This document shows positions 49,125 through 56,788 of a DNA stretch of 64,000 nt, in pieces; position 1 is the first letter of the stretch; the number at the start of each line of letters is the position of its first letter. The position numbers and the translations under genes are program-made. The notes beneath the pieces are model-generated. The model was not told where the DNA came from. It ran no database searches and saw nothing but the letters and a program-made list of their open reading frames with translations. The stretch is from Acidimicrobiaceae bacterium. Lineage in GTDB: Bacteria > Actinomycetota > Acidimicrobiia > Acidimicrobiales > Ilumatobacteraceae. The DNA lies in the NCBI GenBank assembly GCA_947446815.1, contig CANFGT010000001.1:1-64000 (forward strand). Reading direction: 5' to 3'.

Positions 49125-49441
49125 GCGTCGTTGCAAAGTTTGATGAGCTGAAGTCGGGCGAAGCGCAGCGCGTAATGGTGGACGGCGCTGCTGTTGCACT
49201 TGTGCGCATTGATGATGAAGTCTTCGCGATTGCGGATATGTGCAGCCATGCAAATGTGTCGTTGTCGGAAGGAACTGTTCTGTGTGAGAACAAGCACATT
49301 GAGTGCTTTAAGCACGGCAGTGCTTTCAGTTTGGAAACAGGTATCCCCGATGCATTGCCTGCAACAAAGCCTGTTGCAGTGTTCTCCGCATCTGTTGTCG
49401 ATGGAAACGTCGTTGTTGAATCAAAGGACGGTGCGCAATGA
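49121..49441 (+). CDS. Rieske [2Fe-2S] ferredoxin
   Basis: A 106-aa Rieske protein of the NirD/biphenyl-dioxygenase ferredoxin type. The cluster ligands are C41 and H43 (MCSHA) and CFKH in the second loop. Its place between sufD and sufC with ATGA overlaps suggests it feeds electrons to, or is a client of, Fe-S assembly. This gene in the suf operon is a known actinobacterial feature. Confidence 0.93.
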   Translation: MSVVAKFDELKSGEAQRVMVDGAAVALVRIDDEVFAIADMCSHANVSLSEGTVLCENKHIECFKHGSAFSLETGIPDALPATKPVAVFSASVVDGNVVVESKDGAQ

Positions 49442-50163
49442 GCACACTGAAGATCACTGGCTTGACTGCTGAAGTCGCCGGCAAAGAAATCTTGAAGGGC
49501 ATCGACCTTGAACTGAATTCAGGTGAAGTGCACGCCATCATGGGACCGAACGGCGCCGGTAAGAGCACATTGTCTGCAGTCATCATGGGCAAGCCCGGAT
49601 ACACCGTCACTGGCGGTTCCGTCACTCTCGATGGTGTCGACATGCTTGCATTGCCTACATGGCAACGCGCCACTGCAGGCTTGCACCTCGTCATGCAGTA
49701 CCCCACAGAAGTGCCTGGTGTGCACGTGGATCAGGTGTTGGCAGAGGCTCTCAGTGCTCGTGGTCGTGACACCAAGGAAATGTCAGCACGCATTGCTGTG
49801 GAAGCCGGACGAATCAATTTTGATGCAAGTCTTGTTTCACGTGCAATGAACGTGGACCTTTCCGGTGGTGAGAAGAAGCGCAATGAGACATTGCAGCTCG
49901 GCATGTTGGAGCCAAAGTTTGCGATTCTTGACGAGTTGGACTCAGGTCTGGATATTGACGCACTTCGTGATTGTGCACGCCGTGTGGAAGCCGCAACTCA
50001 TGAGAACAACCTCGGTGTTCTTGCCATTACGCACTACGTGCGTTTGTTGGAAGAACTCAAGCCTGACGTGGTGCACATTCTTGCTGCAGGTCGCATCGTG
50101 AAGACAGGCGGCCCAGAGCTTGCCGACATTCTTGAGCGCGACGGTTACGCCGCTTTCGTCTGA
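49438..50163 (+). CDS. sufC: SUF system ATPase SufC
   Basis: A 241-aa ABC-type ATPase. Walker A is GPNGAGKST, the signature is LSGGEKKRNE, Walker B FAILDELDSGLDIDAL. It binds SufB and SufD. Last gene of the operon; sufS and sufU are not adjacent, so sulfur donor genes are elsewhere. Confidence 0.96.
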   Translation: MSTLKITGLTAEVAGKEILKGIDLELNSGEVHAIMGPNGAGKSTLSAVIMGKPGYTVTGGSVTLDGVDMLALPTWQRATAGLHLVMQYPTEVPGVHVDQVLAEALSARGRDTKEMSARIAVEAGRINFDASLVSRAMNVDLSGGEKKRNETLQLGMLEPKFAILDELDSGLDIDALRDCARRVEAATHENNLGVLAITHYVRLLEELKPDVVHILAAGRIVKTGGPELADILERDGYAAFV

Positions 50164-50168
50164 TGTGC

Positions 50169-50186
50169 TTGCGCTAGTTAGCGCAA
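50169..50186 (+). terminator. Terminator of the suf operon
   Basis: A TTGCGC/GCGCAA stem with a 6-nt loop begins 6 nt after the sufC stop and is followed by an AATTCTTC tail. Fits an intrinsic terminator of moderate strength. Confidence 0.5.
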
Positions 50187-50205
50187 AATTCTTCAGTCAT
50201 TCGAT

Positions 50206-50222
50206 AGACCTGTCATAGGTCT
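50206..50222 (+). promoter_or_regulatory. Perfect inverted repeat before the MFS gene (candidate operator)
   Basis: AGACCT and AGGTCT arms separated by 5 nt, 28 nt before the ATG of the MFS carrier. The size and symmetry fit a dimeric repressor site; the regulator is not known. Confidence 0.4.
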
Positions 50223-50250
50223 AGGGTGCCCTTTGGGAAGGGGGCTCCCA

Positions 50251-51495
50251 ATGACAACGTCAACAAATCGTGTGTATCTCGCTCGCGAGGGCAAATTCCC
50301 GGGCTGGTGGGTCGTTGGCGGGTGTTTCGCCGTTCTGTTCTTTGGCTCTTCGTTGGGCTTCTACGGAATGGGCGTTTACCTCAACGCTTTCTCGAAAGAG
50401 TTCGGCTGGAAGATTTCCTCGCTCTCTATCGCCACTACTTTCTTCTTTCTGATTGGTGGTTTGTGGAACGTCGTCGTTGCGCGGTTGATTGCAAAGTTTG
50501 ATGTTCGATACTTGATGTATGGCGGTGCTGTGGTGGGCGCGGGTGCGCTCTACATGCTGGGCCACGTCACAGAGAAGTGGCATTTGTTCGTGGTGTACGC
50601 AGTATTTGCTGTCGCGTGGTCGTCTAGCGGTCTCACTGCTGCTACTACCGTCGTGACGCGTTGGTTCCACGTGAAGCGTGCCTCCGCAATTGCTGCTGCT
50701 TCATCTGGCTTGTCAGTCGGCGGCATTCTCCTCACGCCATTCGTGAAGAAGTTGATTGACGCACAACACGTGAGTGGGGCAAGTATTTATCTCGCACTCA
50801 TTTGGCTCTTCGGCATGTCGATTCCGGCGTTCTTATTGATTCGTCCAGATCCTTTGGCTTTGAATTGGATGCCTGATGGTCAGCCAAAGCCCGAGAATCA
50901 CATAGTTGACTTACCTGGTGTACCGATGGCAGAAGCGATTCGCACGAAGTTCTTCTGGGTTGTGACGATTGGTTATGTCTTGGTGATGGGCTCACAAGTG
51001 GGGGCAATTCAGCAAATTGTGAAGTTGGTAGAGGAGCGGACAACTCCGGGCACTGCTGCGCTTGCGACGTCGGTGCTGTCGGGTGCAAGCGTGGTGTTCC
51101 GCCTTCTCGGTGGTCGCATCATTCCGAAGTTCCCTTTAGCCAAGTTCATGGTATTCATTGCTGCAGTGCAGGGATCGGCAATCGTCCTCATCGGTCAAAT
51201 GGAGAACACCATTCTGCTGTTCATTGCAATAGGTCTTTTCGGCGCAATGGTGGGCAACGTGCTCATGATGCAGTCATTGCTCCTTGCCCAGCGATTTGGT
51301 GTGAAGGATTACGCGCGTATCTCAGCACGATCTGGGCTTGTGAGTCTCACTGGTACCGCAATTGGCCCGATCTTGATTGGCAGTATTCGTGATGCTTCCG
51401 GCAACTACACGATGCCATATCTCGTTGCGGGTTGTATCTCTCTGGTGGGTGCACTGTTGTTCACAACAAGTGGACCAGCTGAAGTAGAGGACTAG
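50251..51495 (+). CDS. Major facilitator superfamily transporter
   Basis: A 414-aa twelve-helix carrier. The ATG at 50251 has a GGGAAGGGGG ribosome site upstream; a GTG in the same frame lies 18 nt earlier. FPGWWVVGGCFAVLFFG resembles the N-terminal helix of the oxalate/formate and monocarboxylate-like MFS group, so an organic-acid substrate is plausible but not proven. It overlaps the htpX end by 4 nt. Confidence 0.88.
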   Translation: MTTSTNRVYLAREGKFPGWWVVGGCFAVLFFGSSLGFYGMGVYLNAFSKEFGWKISSLSIATTFFFLIGGLWNVVVARLIAKFDVRYLMYGGAVVGAGALYMLGHVTEKWHLFVVYAVFAVAWSSSGLTAATTVVTRWFHVKRASAIAAASSGLSVGGILLTPFVKKLIDAQHVSGASIYLALIWLFGMSIPAFLLIRPDPLALNWMPDGQPKPENHIVDLPGVPMAEAIRTKFFWVVTIGYVLVMGSQVGAIQQIVKLVEERTTPGTAALATSVLSGASVVFRLLGGRIIPKFPLAKFMVFIAAVQGSAIVLIGQMENTILLFIAIGLFGAMVGNVLMMQSLLLAQRFGVKDYARISARSGLVSLTGTAIGPILIGSIRDASGNYTMPYLVAGCISLVGALLFTTSGPAEVED

Positions 51496-52361
51496 AACGT
51501 CATTTCGCGCAGTAGGCGAATGCGCTCTGCAGTTGCAGGGTGAGTCGAGAACAAACGAGAGACATCGAGTCCACTCTTTTTCGGCATCTCATTCAGCGGA
51601 TTGTGAATGTAGGCCTGCGCTTGTGCTGGTGCCACTTGCATCGGATGCTGTGCAGCCAAGACTTCAATCTTTTCTAGTGCACGTGCGAGCGGTTCGCCGT
51701 TTCGCAAAAGATCAGCAGCGCCACGGTCCGCTTCAAATTCACGACTACGACTGATGGCCATTTGCAGCAGACCCGCAGCCATTGGTGCAACAAGTGCAAC
51801 CAGTAACGCTCCCAGCGGATTTCCACGTTCGCGGTCGTCACGTCCACCGCTAAACATCGCGGAGAACATTGCCATTTGCGCAACTGCAGAGATAGCCGTC
51901 GCAATTGCAGCGGCAACAGAGCCAATAAGAATGTCACGATGACGAACGTGCATCAGTTCATGCGCCATGACGCCTTCGATTTCCTCGCGAGTCAGTGATT
52001 GCAACAAACCTCGTGTCGCGCACACCACTGCATTGTCTGGGTTGCGTCCTGTGGCAAATGCATTCGGTTGGTCGCTGGGGGAGACCGCTACGCGTGGCAT
52101 TGGGAGTCCTGCACGTTGTGACAGATCACGAATCATGCCGTAGAACTCTGGGTGATCTGCTTCGGTGATGACTTGGGCCTTTGCGGACCGTAAAGCAAGG
52201 TTGCCACTGTTCCAGTACGACCAACCAACGAAAGCAAAGGCAAAGATTGCACCAATCATGATGGAGCCACTGCTGCCACCTCCGAGTAGTGCAGCAATTG
52301 CAACGATGAGGCCGCCCATTGCGGCGAGAAGAACTGTTGTCTTTGCAGTATTTCTAAACAT
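51492..52361 (-). CDS. htpX: Membrane zinc metalloprotease HtpX (M48)
   Basis: A 289-aa membrane protease that degrades misfolded membrane proteins. Two hydrophobic helices (about 10-45) precede the zinc motif HELMHVRHRD. AREFEADRGA-like SREFEADRGA supplies the third ligand. Preceded by an AAGGAG ribosome site and only 10 nt behind the P-type ATPase gene, so it may share the Mn2+ riboswitch transcript. Confidence 0.95.
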   Translation of the reverse strand: MFRNTAKTTVLLAAMGGLIVAIAALLGGGSSGSIMIGAIFAFAFVGWSYWNSGNLALRSAKAQVITEADHPEFYGMIRDLSQRAGLPMPRVAVSPSDQPNAFATGRNPDNAVVCATRGLLQSLTREEIEGVMAHELMHVRHRDILIGSVAAAIATAISAVAQMAMFSAMFSGGRDDRERGNPLGALLVALVAPMAAGLLQMAISRSREFEADRGAADLLRNGEPLARALEKIEVLAAQHPMQVAPAQAQAYIHNPLNEMPKKSGLDVSRLFSTHPATAERIRLLREMTF

Positions 52362-52371
52362 GATGTGCTCC

Positions 52372-55137
52372 TTATTTATTTTTGTTTCGACGGATGACGA
52401 ACTTACGAATCTCTTCCACCCATAGAACTATTGATGCTGTTGTAATGCAGAGCATCCACTGTGTGAGCGTGAGCGGGTGGGTGTCGAACAAACGTCTCAT
52501 GAAGGGAATGATTGTCATTGCGATTTGTAGACCAATGACAAGAAAAAGTGACCACCATAAGTACTTGTTCGTCAGTGTCAATCGGCTGAACACGCTTCGT
52601 GATTCGCTTCGCACATTCAGAATATTGAAAAACTGAAAGAGGACAAAGGTGGTGATTGTGATTGTTCCAGCCGGAAGTTCCGCGTTCGTCGCTCCATGAT
52701 GTCCCGTATAAAACTGAATCAGAATGACAGTGCCAGCTGCCATGACTGCCGCACTGAGCACAACAGTGAACCACCGTTGCCGAGTGAGAATTGGCTCACC
52801 TTTGGGTCGAGGGCCTCGAGTCATCACTGAAGTTCCAACATGGTCGACACCGAGGGCCATTGCGGGGGGTCCGTCGATAATGATGTTGACCCACAGAATT
52901 GCAATAGCTGTGAGCGGTGCACGACCCATGATGTTGAAGACAGAGCAAGCAAGAAACATCATTGCGAATCCGATTGTGGTGCTTAGCTGGAAACGCACAA
53001 ACTTCACGATGTTGTCGTAGATAAGGCGTCCTTGTTCGACAGCACGCACGATGGTGGCAAAGTTGTCGTCGGTCAGCACCATGGTGGCAGCTTCTTTGGT
53101 GACCTCGGTGCCGTTTATGCCCATCGCGATGCCGATATCGGCTTTCTTTAGAGCGGGTGCATCATTCACGCCGTCACCCGTCATGGCCACAACATGACCA
53201 ATTCGTTGAAGCGCGGTGACTAGCCGAATTTTGTGGGCAGGGGAGACTCGCGCAAACACCGATGTTGTATCGAGTACTGCATCGAGATCATCGTCGCTCA
53301 TCGCTTCAATATCGACACCTGTTAGTGAGGTTCCCGTGAGTCCCAATTCAATAGCAATTGCTGTAGCGGTGATGGCATGGTCGCCGGTGATCATCTTGAC
53401 CTCGATGCCGGCTTGATGTGCCGTTGCGATTGCATCTCGAGCCTCTGGACGTGGCGGATCAATGATGCCAACGAGTGCAAGGAAAGTGAGTTCTTCAATG
53501 AGTGAAATCGGATCTTCGTCCGCAATTTCCCCCCATGCATCCAAATCAAAATCACGATGCGCTACCCCAAGCACGCGCAGTCCCTGCGATGCAAGGCGCT
53601 CGTTATGTGCATGAAGCTGTGGTGTGAGCACCGCGACGGGATCCGCAGCACCCGCTTCGTTGATGACGCGAGTTGATCGAGCCAATAAAACGTCTGGTGC
53701 GCCTTTGACGTAGACACGGACAATGTCGTTGCCCTCGTCTGTTGCTATCTGATGGAAAGTCGCCATGAATTTATGCGCGCTATCGAAAGGCACTTCGGCT
53801 ATTCGAGGTTTATCGTTTCGCAGTTCTGCAACGTCAATACCACCCTTCATTGCAAGAACGGTCAAAGCACCTTCTGTCGGGTCACCCACCAGTTCCCAAT
53901 CATTGTTCTCATTTAATCGAACAACGGAGTCGTTGCAGAGTGCCATCGGATACAGCGAAGTAATAAGAGCCAGTGGGTCGTCGCCGTGGAGAGATGTGAT
54001 TTTTCCGACGGGTGAATATCCCTCGCCAGTGATGTGGTGAGAACGGTTCATGTAGACGAGTTCTTTTGCCGTCATTTGGTTCAACGTGAGCGTGCCGGTT
54101 TTGTCGGAGCAAATAACGCTGGTGCATCCAAGAGTTTCCACACTGGCAAGGCGTTTGACAATCGCGTTTTGCTTTGCCATACGTGAAGTTCCAATGGCCA
54201 AGGTGACAGCAGTAACTGCGGGAAGCCCTTCGGGAATTGCAGCGGCCGCGAGTGCGACCGATGTGAGAAGCAATGCATCAATCTTTTCAGTCGTGATTGG
54301 TTCACCTGTGAACAAACCAATCAGGAAAACAACACCAACTATTACTCCAGCAAGAATCGCCAGCGAATGAGCGAGGGAATCCAATTGACTCTGAAGGGGA
54401 GTCTTCTCTGTCTCTGTGTCTTGCAAAAGTCCAGCAATGCGACCCATCTCGGTCGACATTCCTGTGGTGGTGACCACGAATTCACCGCGTCCGCGGGTCA
54501 CGGTGGTGTTCATGAACACAGCGCAATGACGATCGCCAATTGTGGAGTCCAAGGGCACCGCTTCAAGATTTTTGGTCGTTGCATGACTCTCGCCTGTGAG
54601 CGATGCCTCTTCCACTTCAAGATTCACTGCAGAGATCAACCGTCCATCCGCAGGAATCCGATCACCCGATTCCACAAGGACGACATCTCCAGGAACTATC
54701 TGGCTGGTGAGAACATTTTCGAGACCACCATTGCGACGAACTCTCGCCGACGTAGCGAGCATTTTCCGTAATGCATTGAGAGAAGCTTCTGCTTTGCTCT
54801 CTTGGATATATCCAATAGTCGCATTAATAAAGACCACGACGATGACAACAATTGCGGTCTTCAACTCATCAACGACGAGCAGACTTGCTACCGCTGCGAC
54901 GAGAAGAATCCCAGTGAGAAGATTGGTGAATTGACGAACGAATCGCCGCCACCGTGGAACACGAGCAGACTCAATCAGCTCGTTGGTGCGGAAAAGGGCG
55001 AGCCTTGTTGAGGCTTCTTCGGCGGAGAGCCCGGTGGCAGTCGAACGAACGGAGTTGAGAGCATCGTCGATGGAGAGGGCGTGTGAAGTTGCCGGATTCT
55101 CGGTCTGATTCTCGCGTACTGCGTGTGCAGGGGACAT
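52372..55137 (-). CDS. P-type cation ATPase (Ca2+/Mn2+ type)
   Basis: A 921-aa P2-type ATPase exporting a divalent cation. Order: actuator motif TGES, PEGLP in M4, phosphorylation site CSDKTGTLT, and TGDGVNDAPAL. It resembles PacL/PMR1-like Ca2+ pumps. The ATG at 55137 is preceded by a GAAGGA ribosome site 6 nt away; an upstream TTG in frame is less likely. A yybP-ykoY riboswitch precedes it, so Mn2+ is a likely substrate, as for the riboswitch-controlled ATPase YoaB of Lactococcus lactis. htpX follows. Confidence 0.93.
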   Translation of the reverse strand: MSPAHAVRENQTENPATSHALSIDDALNSVRSTATGLSAEEASTRLALFRTNELIESARVPRWRRFVRQFTNLLTGILLVAAVASLLVVDELKTAIVVIVVVFINATIGYIQESKAEASLNALRKMLATSARVRRNGGLENVLTSQIVPGDVVLVESGDRIPADGRLISAVNLEVEEASLTGESHATTKNLEAVPLDSTIGDRHCAVFMNTTVTRGRGEFVVTTTGMSTEMGRIAGLLQDTETEKTPLQSQLDSLAHSLAILAGVIVGVVFLIGLFTGEPITTEKIDALLLTSVALAAAAIPEGLPAVTAVTLAIGTSRMAKQNAIVKRLASVETLGCTSVICSDKTGTLTLNQMTAKELVYMNRSHHITGEGYSPVGKITSLHGDDPLALITSLYPMALCNDSVVRLNENNDWELVGDPTEGALTVLAMKGGIDVAELRNDKPRIAEVPFDSAHKFMATFHQIATDEGNDIVRVYVKGAPDVLLARSTRVINEAGAADPVAVLTPQLHAHNERLASQGLRVLGVAHRDFDLDAWGEIADEDPISLIEELTFLALVGIIDPPRPEARDAIATAHQAGIEVKMITGDHAITATAIAIELGLTGTSLTGVDIEAMSDDDLDAVLDTTSVFARVSPAHKIRLVTALQRIGHVVAMTGDGVNDAPALKKADIGIAMGINGTEVTKEAATMVLTDDNFATIVRAVEQGRLIYDNIVKFVRFQLSTTIGFAMMFLACSVFNIMGRAPLTAIAILWVNIIIDGPPAMALGVDHVGTSVMTRGPRPKGEPILTRQRWFTVVLSAAVMAAGTVILIQFYTGHHGATNAELPAGTITITTFVLFQFFNILNVRSESRSVFSRLTLTNKYLWWSLFLVIGLQIAMTIIPFMRRLFDTHPLTLTQWMLCITTASIVLWVEEIRKFVIRRNKNK

Positions 55138-55144
55138 CGGTTTT

Positions 55145-55262
55145 CCTTCGGCTTGCTCTGTTGCATTGCCGAAGGTCTCTCCCAACCCTTTCGGGTTTCC
55201 GTGCCGGGTTTTTACACCGTGATGACGACACTGGAATTAGTAGGGATACTCCCCCTCGTAAG
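55145..55262 (-). promoter_or_regulatory. yybP-ykoY family Mn2+ riboswitch and expression platform
   Basis: On the minus strand the 5' box GGGGGAGTA (near 55250), the centre GTGTCGTCATCAC with AAACCCGGCAC, and the 3' box GAGACCTTCG (near 55170) follow the order and wording of the yybP-ykoY consensus; a GAAA-capped AACCC/GGGTT hairpin is included. The 3' box CCUUCGGC (55168-55175) is perfectly complementary to GCCGAAGG (55145-55152), which contains the ribosome site of the ATPase. Metal binding would use CCUUCG in P1 and free the site, giving an on-switch. Confidence 0.82.
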
Positions 55263-55297
55263 AGAAAATCATAGGCGGTCTCTTAGTCTTCATAGGC

Positions 55298-55780
55298 ATG
55301 TCAGACGAGAAAATTCACCCCAATGTGGCAAAAGTGACAGATGCCGCCCGTGCGGCCGGCTTTGAGATTGAGGTGAAGAAATTTCCCGAAGGAACGAAGA
55401 CCGCACAAGATGCAGCAACGGCCATTGGTGTTTCAGTAGGGCAGATCGTGAAGAGCCTTGTCTTTGGTGTTGATGATGAAATCGTGATGGCATTGGTGAG
55501 CGGCTCCAACCAATTGGACGAGAAGAAACTTGCTGCGGCGGCCGGTGGGGCGAAGTGTAAGCGCGTTGATGCTGATGCAGTGCGTGAGGCGACGGGCTTT
55601 CCGATTGGCGGCGTGCCTCCCTTTGGTCACAGCACACAACTGCGCGTGTTCGTGGACCCGGACTTGTTGCAGTACGACGAAGTGTGGGCTGCTGCGGGAA
55701 CGTGGAACGACAACTTCGGTGCTGCACCGGCCGACATCGTGCGTGTTGCTGGTGGAGTAGTCACCGACCTGAAACGGTGA
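55298..55780 (+). CDS. ybaK: YbaK/ProX family aminoacyl-tRNA deacylase
   Basis: A 160-aa trans-editing domain that hydrolyses mischarged tRNA (Cys-tRNAPro or Ala-tRNAPro in relatives). It shows QIVKSLVFGVDD with the catalytic Lys, SGSNQLDEKKL and the GFPIGGVPPFGH loop. Its 3' 170 nt recur as fragments at 59.13 and 60.47 kb, see there. It may be a chimera of a resident 5' part and an incoming 3' part. Confidence 0.92.
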   Translation: MSDEKIHPNVAKVTDAARAAGFEIEVKKFPEGTKTAQDAATAIGVSVGQIVKSLVFGVDDEIVMALVSGSNQLDEKKLAAAAGGAKCKRVDADAVREATGFPIGGVPPFGHSTQLRVFVDPDLLQYDEVWAAAGTWNDNFGAAPADIVRVAGGVVTDLKR

Positions 55781-55823
55781 TGTCCCGAGATGGGTTGAAA
55801 CACCCCGTCCATATTGTTATTGC

Positions 55824-56498
55824 GTGACACCAAGAGGTAATCCAGTTCCCGACACACTGTTCGTATTCATTGACGAGTCAGGAAATTTCGATTTCTCAGA
55901 AAAGGGAACAGACCATTTTGTGATGGCCGGGGTAGCCGCCCTAGCGCCTCTTGATTCTGCTGCTGAAATGCAAGCTCTTCGCTACCAACTGTTGGCGGAA
56001 GGAAATGATATCTCAAGTTTTCATGCGGCCGAAGATCGACAGTTCATTCGAGACCGTGTCTTTCAAACATTTGAGTCAATCAAAAATGTGAAGGCTCACG
56101 CAATCTATGGCGACAAACACCGTGCCGCACCGCGATTGCAGTCAGATTCTCAAATTCATGCTCTCTTTGGCCAGGGATTGGTTAGGTATTTCCTACGCGT
56201 CTTTGATTCGTCCGACTACAAGAGAGTTGTAGTTGTGTTTGATCAGGCATTGACCAAGAAGAAGCAAGGCGATTTTCATGGGGTTATCAAGCCCGAATTG
56301 AAAGCTTTGCGGAAACCGTTTCGCATATATTTTCAAAAGATGGTTACTGACATGAACGGTCAAATTGCTGATTACGTTGCTTGGTCAAAGTTCGTTCAAT
56401 TGGAGAGAAGCGAACTTCGACCTTGGAGGAGTCTGACTTCTACGTTGCAACCAAGTGATTTCAACATCTTCCGAGATGGAAGAACGATCTACTACTGA
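55824..56498 (+). CDS. DUF3800 domain protein
   Basis: A 224-aa protein of the DUF3800 family. Typical are the N-terminal FVFIDESGNFDFS (residues 13-25), the Asp-containing VVVVFDQAL and the C-terminal DYVAWSKFVQLE. The acidic residues fit a predicted RNase-H-like nuclease fold; activity is unknown. It starts with GTG 7 nt after TATTGT and without a ribosome site, so the mRNA may be leaderless. A structured RNA on the opposite strand ends 16 nt from its stop. The base composition appears richer in A/T than in neighbouring genes. Confidence 0.85.
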   Translation: MTPRGNPVPDTLFVFIDESGNFDFSEKGTDHFVMAGVAALAPLDSAAEMQALRYQLLAEGNDISSFHAAEDRQFIRDRVFQTFESIKNVKAHAIYGDKHRAAPRLQSDSQIHALFGQGLVRYFLRVFDSSDYKRVVVVFDQALTKKKQGDFHGVIKPELKALRKPFRIYFQKMVTDMNGQIADYVAWSKFVQLERSELRPWRSLTSTLQPSDFNIFRDGRTIYY

Positions 56499-56513
56499 AG
56501 GCTAGAAATGCGA

Positions 56514-56567
56514 CCGCCCCGACTAGCTGTTTCCAGCAGAGCCCAGAGGCTCTTATCGTCGGGGCGG
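56514..56567 (-). ncRNA. Compact three-stem structured RNA next to DUF3800
   Basis: A perfect 10-bp outer stem (CCGCCCCGAC/GTCGGGGCGG) encloses two hairpins: AGAGCC/GGCTCT with loop TCTG and GCTG/CAGC with a GAAA tetraloop, read on the minus strand. The GNRA loop appears only in the minus orientation, which sets the strand. A near-consensus promoter (TTGAAT, 17 nt, TATCAT) lies at 56609-56581 and would start transcription about 7 nt before the outer stem. This fits the family of DUF3800-associated structured RNAs predicted by comparative genomics; function unknown. Confidence 0.75.
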
Positions 56568-56580
56568 AACCTTTGCACAA

Positions 56581-56609
56581 ATGATACACAGCGGGTGTGC
56601 AGCATTCAA
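56581..56609 (-). promoter_or_regulatory. Sigma-70-type promoter of the DUF3800-linked RNA
   Basis: Minus strand -35 TTGAAT (56609-56604) and -10 TATCAT (56586-56581) with a 17-nt spacer. The expected start is near 56574, 7 nt before the outer stem. Confidence 0.6.
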
Positions 56610-56670
56610 ACCAGTTGAAAATTTGGATGATTTCTTGGGACAAACTGGACTCATGCGGGGTCTTAACTAG

Positions 56671-56788
56671 GTGATGGAAGAAACGAGTCCCCACCACCGC
56701 AACGACGGCTTCGACGCTTTGATTGATGAGATCAGGGTGAAGTTGCTGCCGGCACTTGTGGCCAAGTGGGGAATCGAGGTCGGAAGCG
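56671..56788 (+). pseudogene. Possible gene remnant in the DUF3800 to repeat-protein gap
   Basis: The plus-strand frame begins MMEETSPHHRND and reads on with a plausible helical segment (GFDALIDEIRVKLLPALVAK), then runs into the antisense of the repeat-protein gene. It may be the start of a truncated gene. No homologue recognised; the rest of 56610-56788 holds nothing evident. Confidence 0.25.

Noticed and set aside
48273-49253. 326-codon minus-strand frame opposite sufD
   Set aside because: sufD has full family motifs and operon overlaps; the opposite frame is a codon-bias artefact.
56514-56567. Structured element read as an integron attC site
   Set aside because: It lacks the GTTRRRY/RYYYAAC core sites and has perfect rather than bulged pairing; no integron integrase is near.
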